This document shows positions 1-5,091 of a stretch of 5,091 bases of DNA, in pieces (position 1 is the stretch's first letter; each line of letters opens with the position of its first letter). Origin of the DNA: Candidatus Solincola jinzensis (GTDB lineage: Bacteria; Actinomycetota; Geothermincolia; Geothermincolales; RBG-13-55-18); assembly GCA_015711875.1 (NCBI GenBank), contig JACVJG010000258.1, positions 1 through 5,091 on the forward strand, written 5' to 3'. The translations under genes were made by a program, and so were the position numbers. The notes under the pieces were generated by a model that searched no databases, was not told where the DNA came from, and was given only the letters and a program-made list of their open reading frames with translations.

Positions 1-2820
<2,820 letters not shown>

Positions 2821-2826
2821 GGGGTT

Positions 2827-2835
2827 ACCTCCTTA
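2827..2835 (-). promoter_or_regulatory. Ribosome binding site of rpoC (TAAGGAGGT)
   Basis: The nine bases are a full match to the complement of the usual 16S rRNA 3' end, and lie 6 bases before the TTG start at 2820. The TAA of this motif is an in-frame stop for the rpoC frame, which rules out any start further upstream. A second TTG follows at 2817 with a 9-base spacer, but homologues start M/V-L-D-V, so the first TTG is preferred. The rest of the 46-bp rpoB-rpoC gap shows no terminator and no clear -35/-10 promoter. Confidence 0.9.
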
Positions 2836-2866
2836 AACCGAACTTCCGTGACCTCTCTCGGCGGGA

Positions 2867-5091
<2,225 letters not shown>

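Noticed and set aside
2823..2839. Small stem (GGTT/AACC) placing the rpoC ribosome binding site in its loop
   Set aside because: Only four base pairs with a 9-base loop; too weak to act as a translational switch.
2821..2866. Possible promoter or terminator between rpoB and rpoC
   Set aside because: The 46-bp gap has no stem followed by T residues and no convincing -35/-10 pair; only the ribosome binding site is supported.

Overview
The window is a piece of a core housekeeping operon, read entirely on the minus strand: the 3' two-thirds of rpoB (RNA polymerase beta subunit), a 46-bp gap, and the 5' two-thirds of rpoC (beta' subunit). Both genes run off the window. rpoB enters at the right edge (base 5091), just upstream of the rifampicin-binding region, and stops at 2867. 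rpoC starts at a TTG codon at 2820 and is still open at base 1. Together they cover about 99% of the bases, so no gene-free stretch exceeds 46 bp.

The proteins point to the actinobacterial (Actinomycetota) lineage. The beta segments resemble mycobacterial RpoB closely. Beta' carries an extra ~96 residues between its zinc ribbon and catalytic loop, where Actinobacteria have a helical coiled-coil insert. The beta insert SI2 of E. coli is absent. The DNA is GC-rich, with C or G at most third codon positions. Some beta' segments look more like Firmicutes or proteobacteria than mycobacteria, which suggests a deep-branching or thermophilic-type actinobacterium rather than a classical Streptomyces or Mycobacterium. 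That placement is inferred from remembered sequences, not from a tree.

Layout, right to left (direction of transcription): rpoB fragment with the rifampicin region (4997-5077), the beta residues next to the active site (4172-4201 and 3695-3721) and the C-terminus; a possible hairpin in the last rpoB codons (2894-2921); a strong ribosome binding site (2827-2835); then rpoC with zinc ribbon (2587-2643), coiled-coil insert (2131-2409), Mg-binding catalytic loop (1171-1191), bridge helix (226-333) and the first cysteine of the second zinc site. The trigger loop and the rest of beta' lie outside the window. The two subunits form the catalytic cleft of RNA polymerase, and co-transcription from one mRNA is the normal arrangement.

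I looked for an unusual or undescribed system and found none. Long open frames on the plus strand are shadows of rpoB and rpoC. The points worth a second look are details of a conserved enzyme: the acidic tip of the beta' insert, one lysine-to-valine change near the active site, the TTG start with its perfect Shine-Dalgarno sequence, and the terminal rpoB hairpin.
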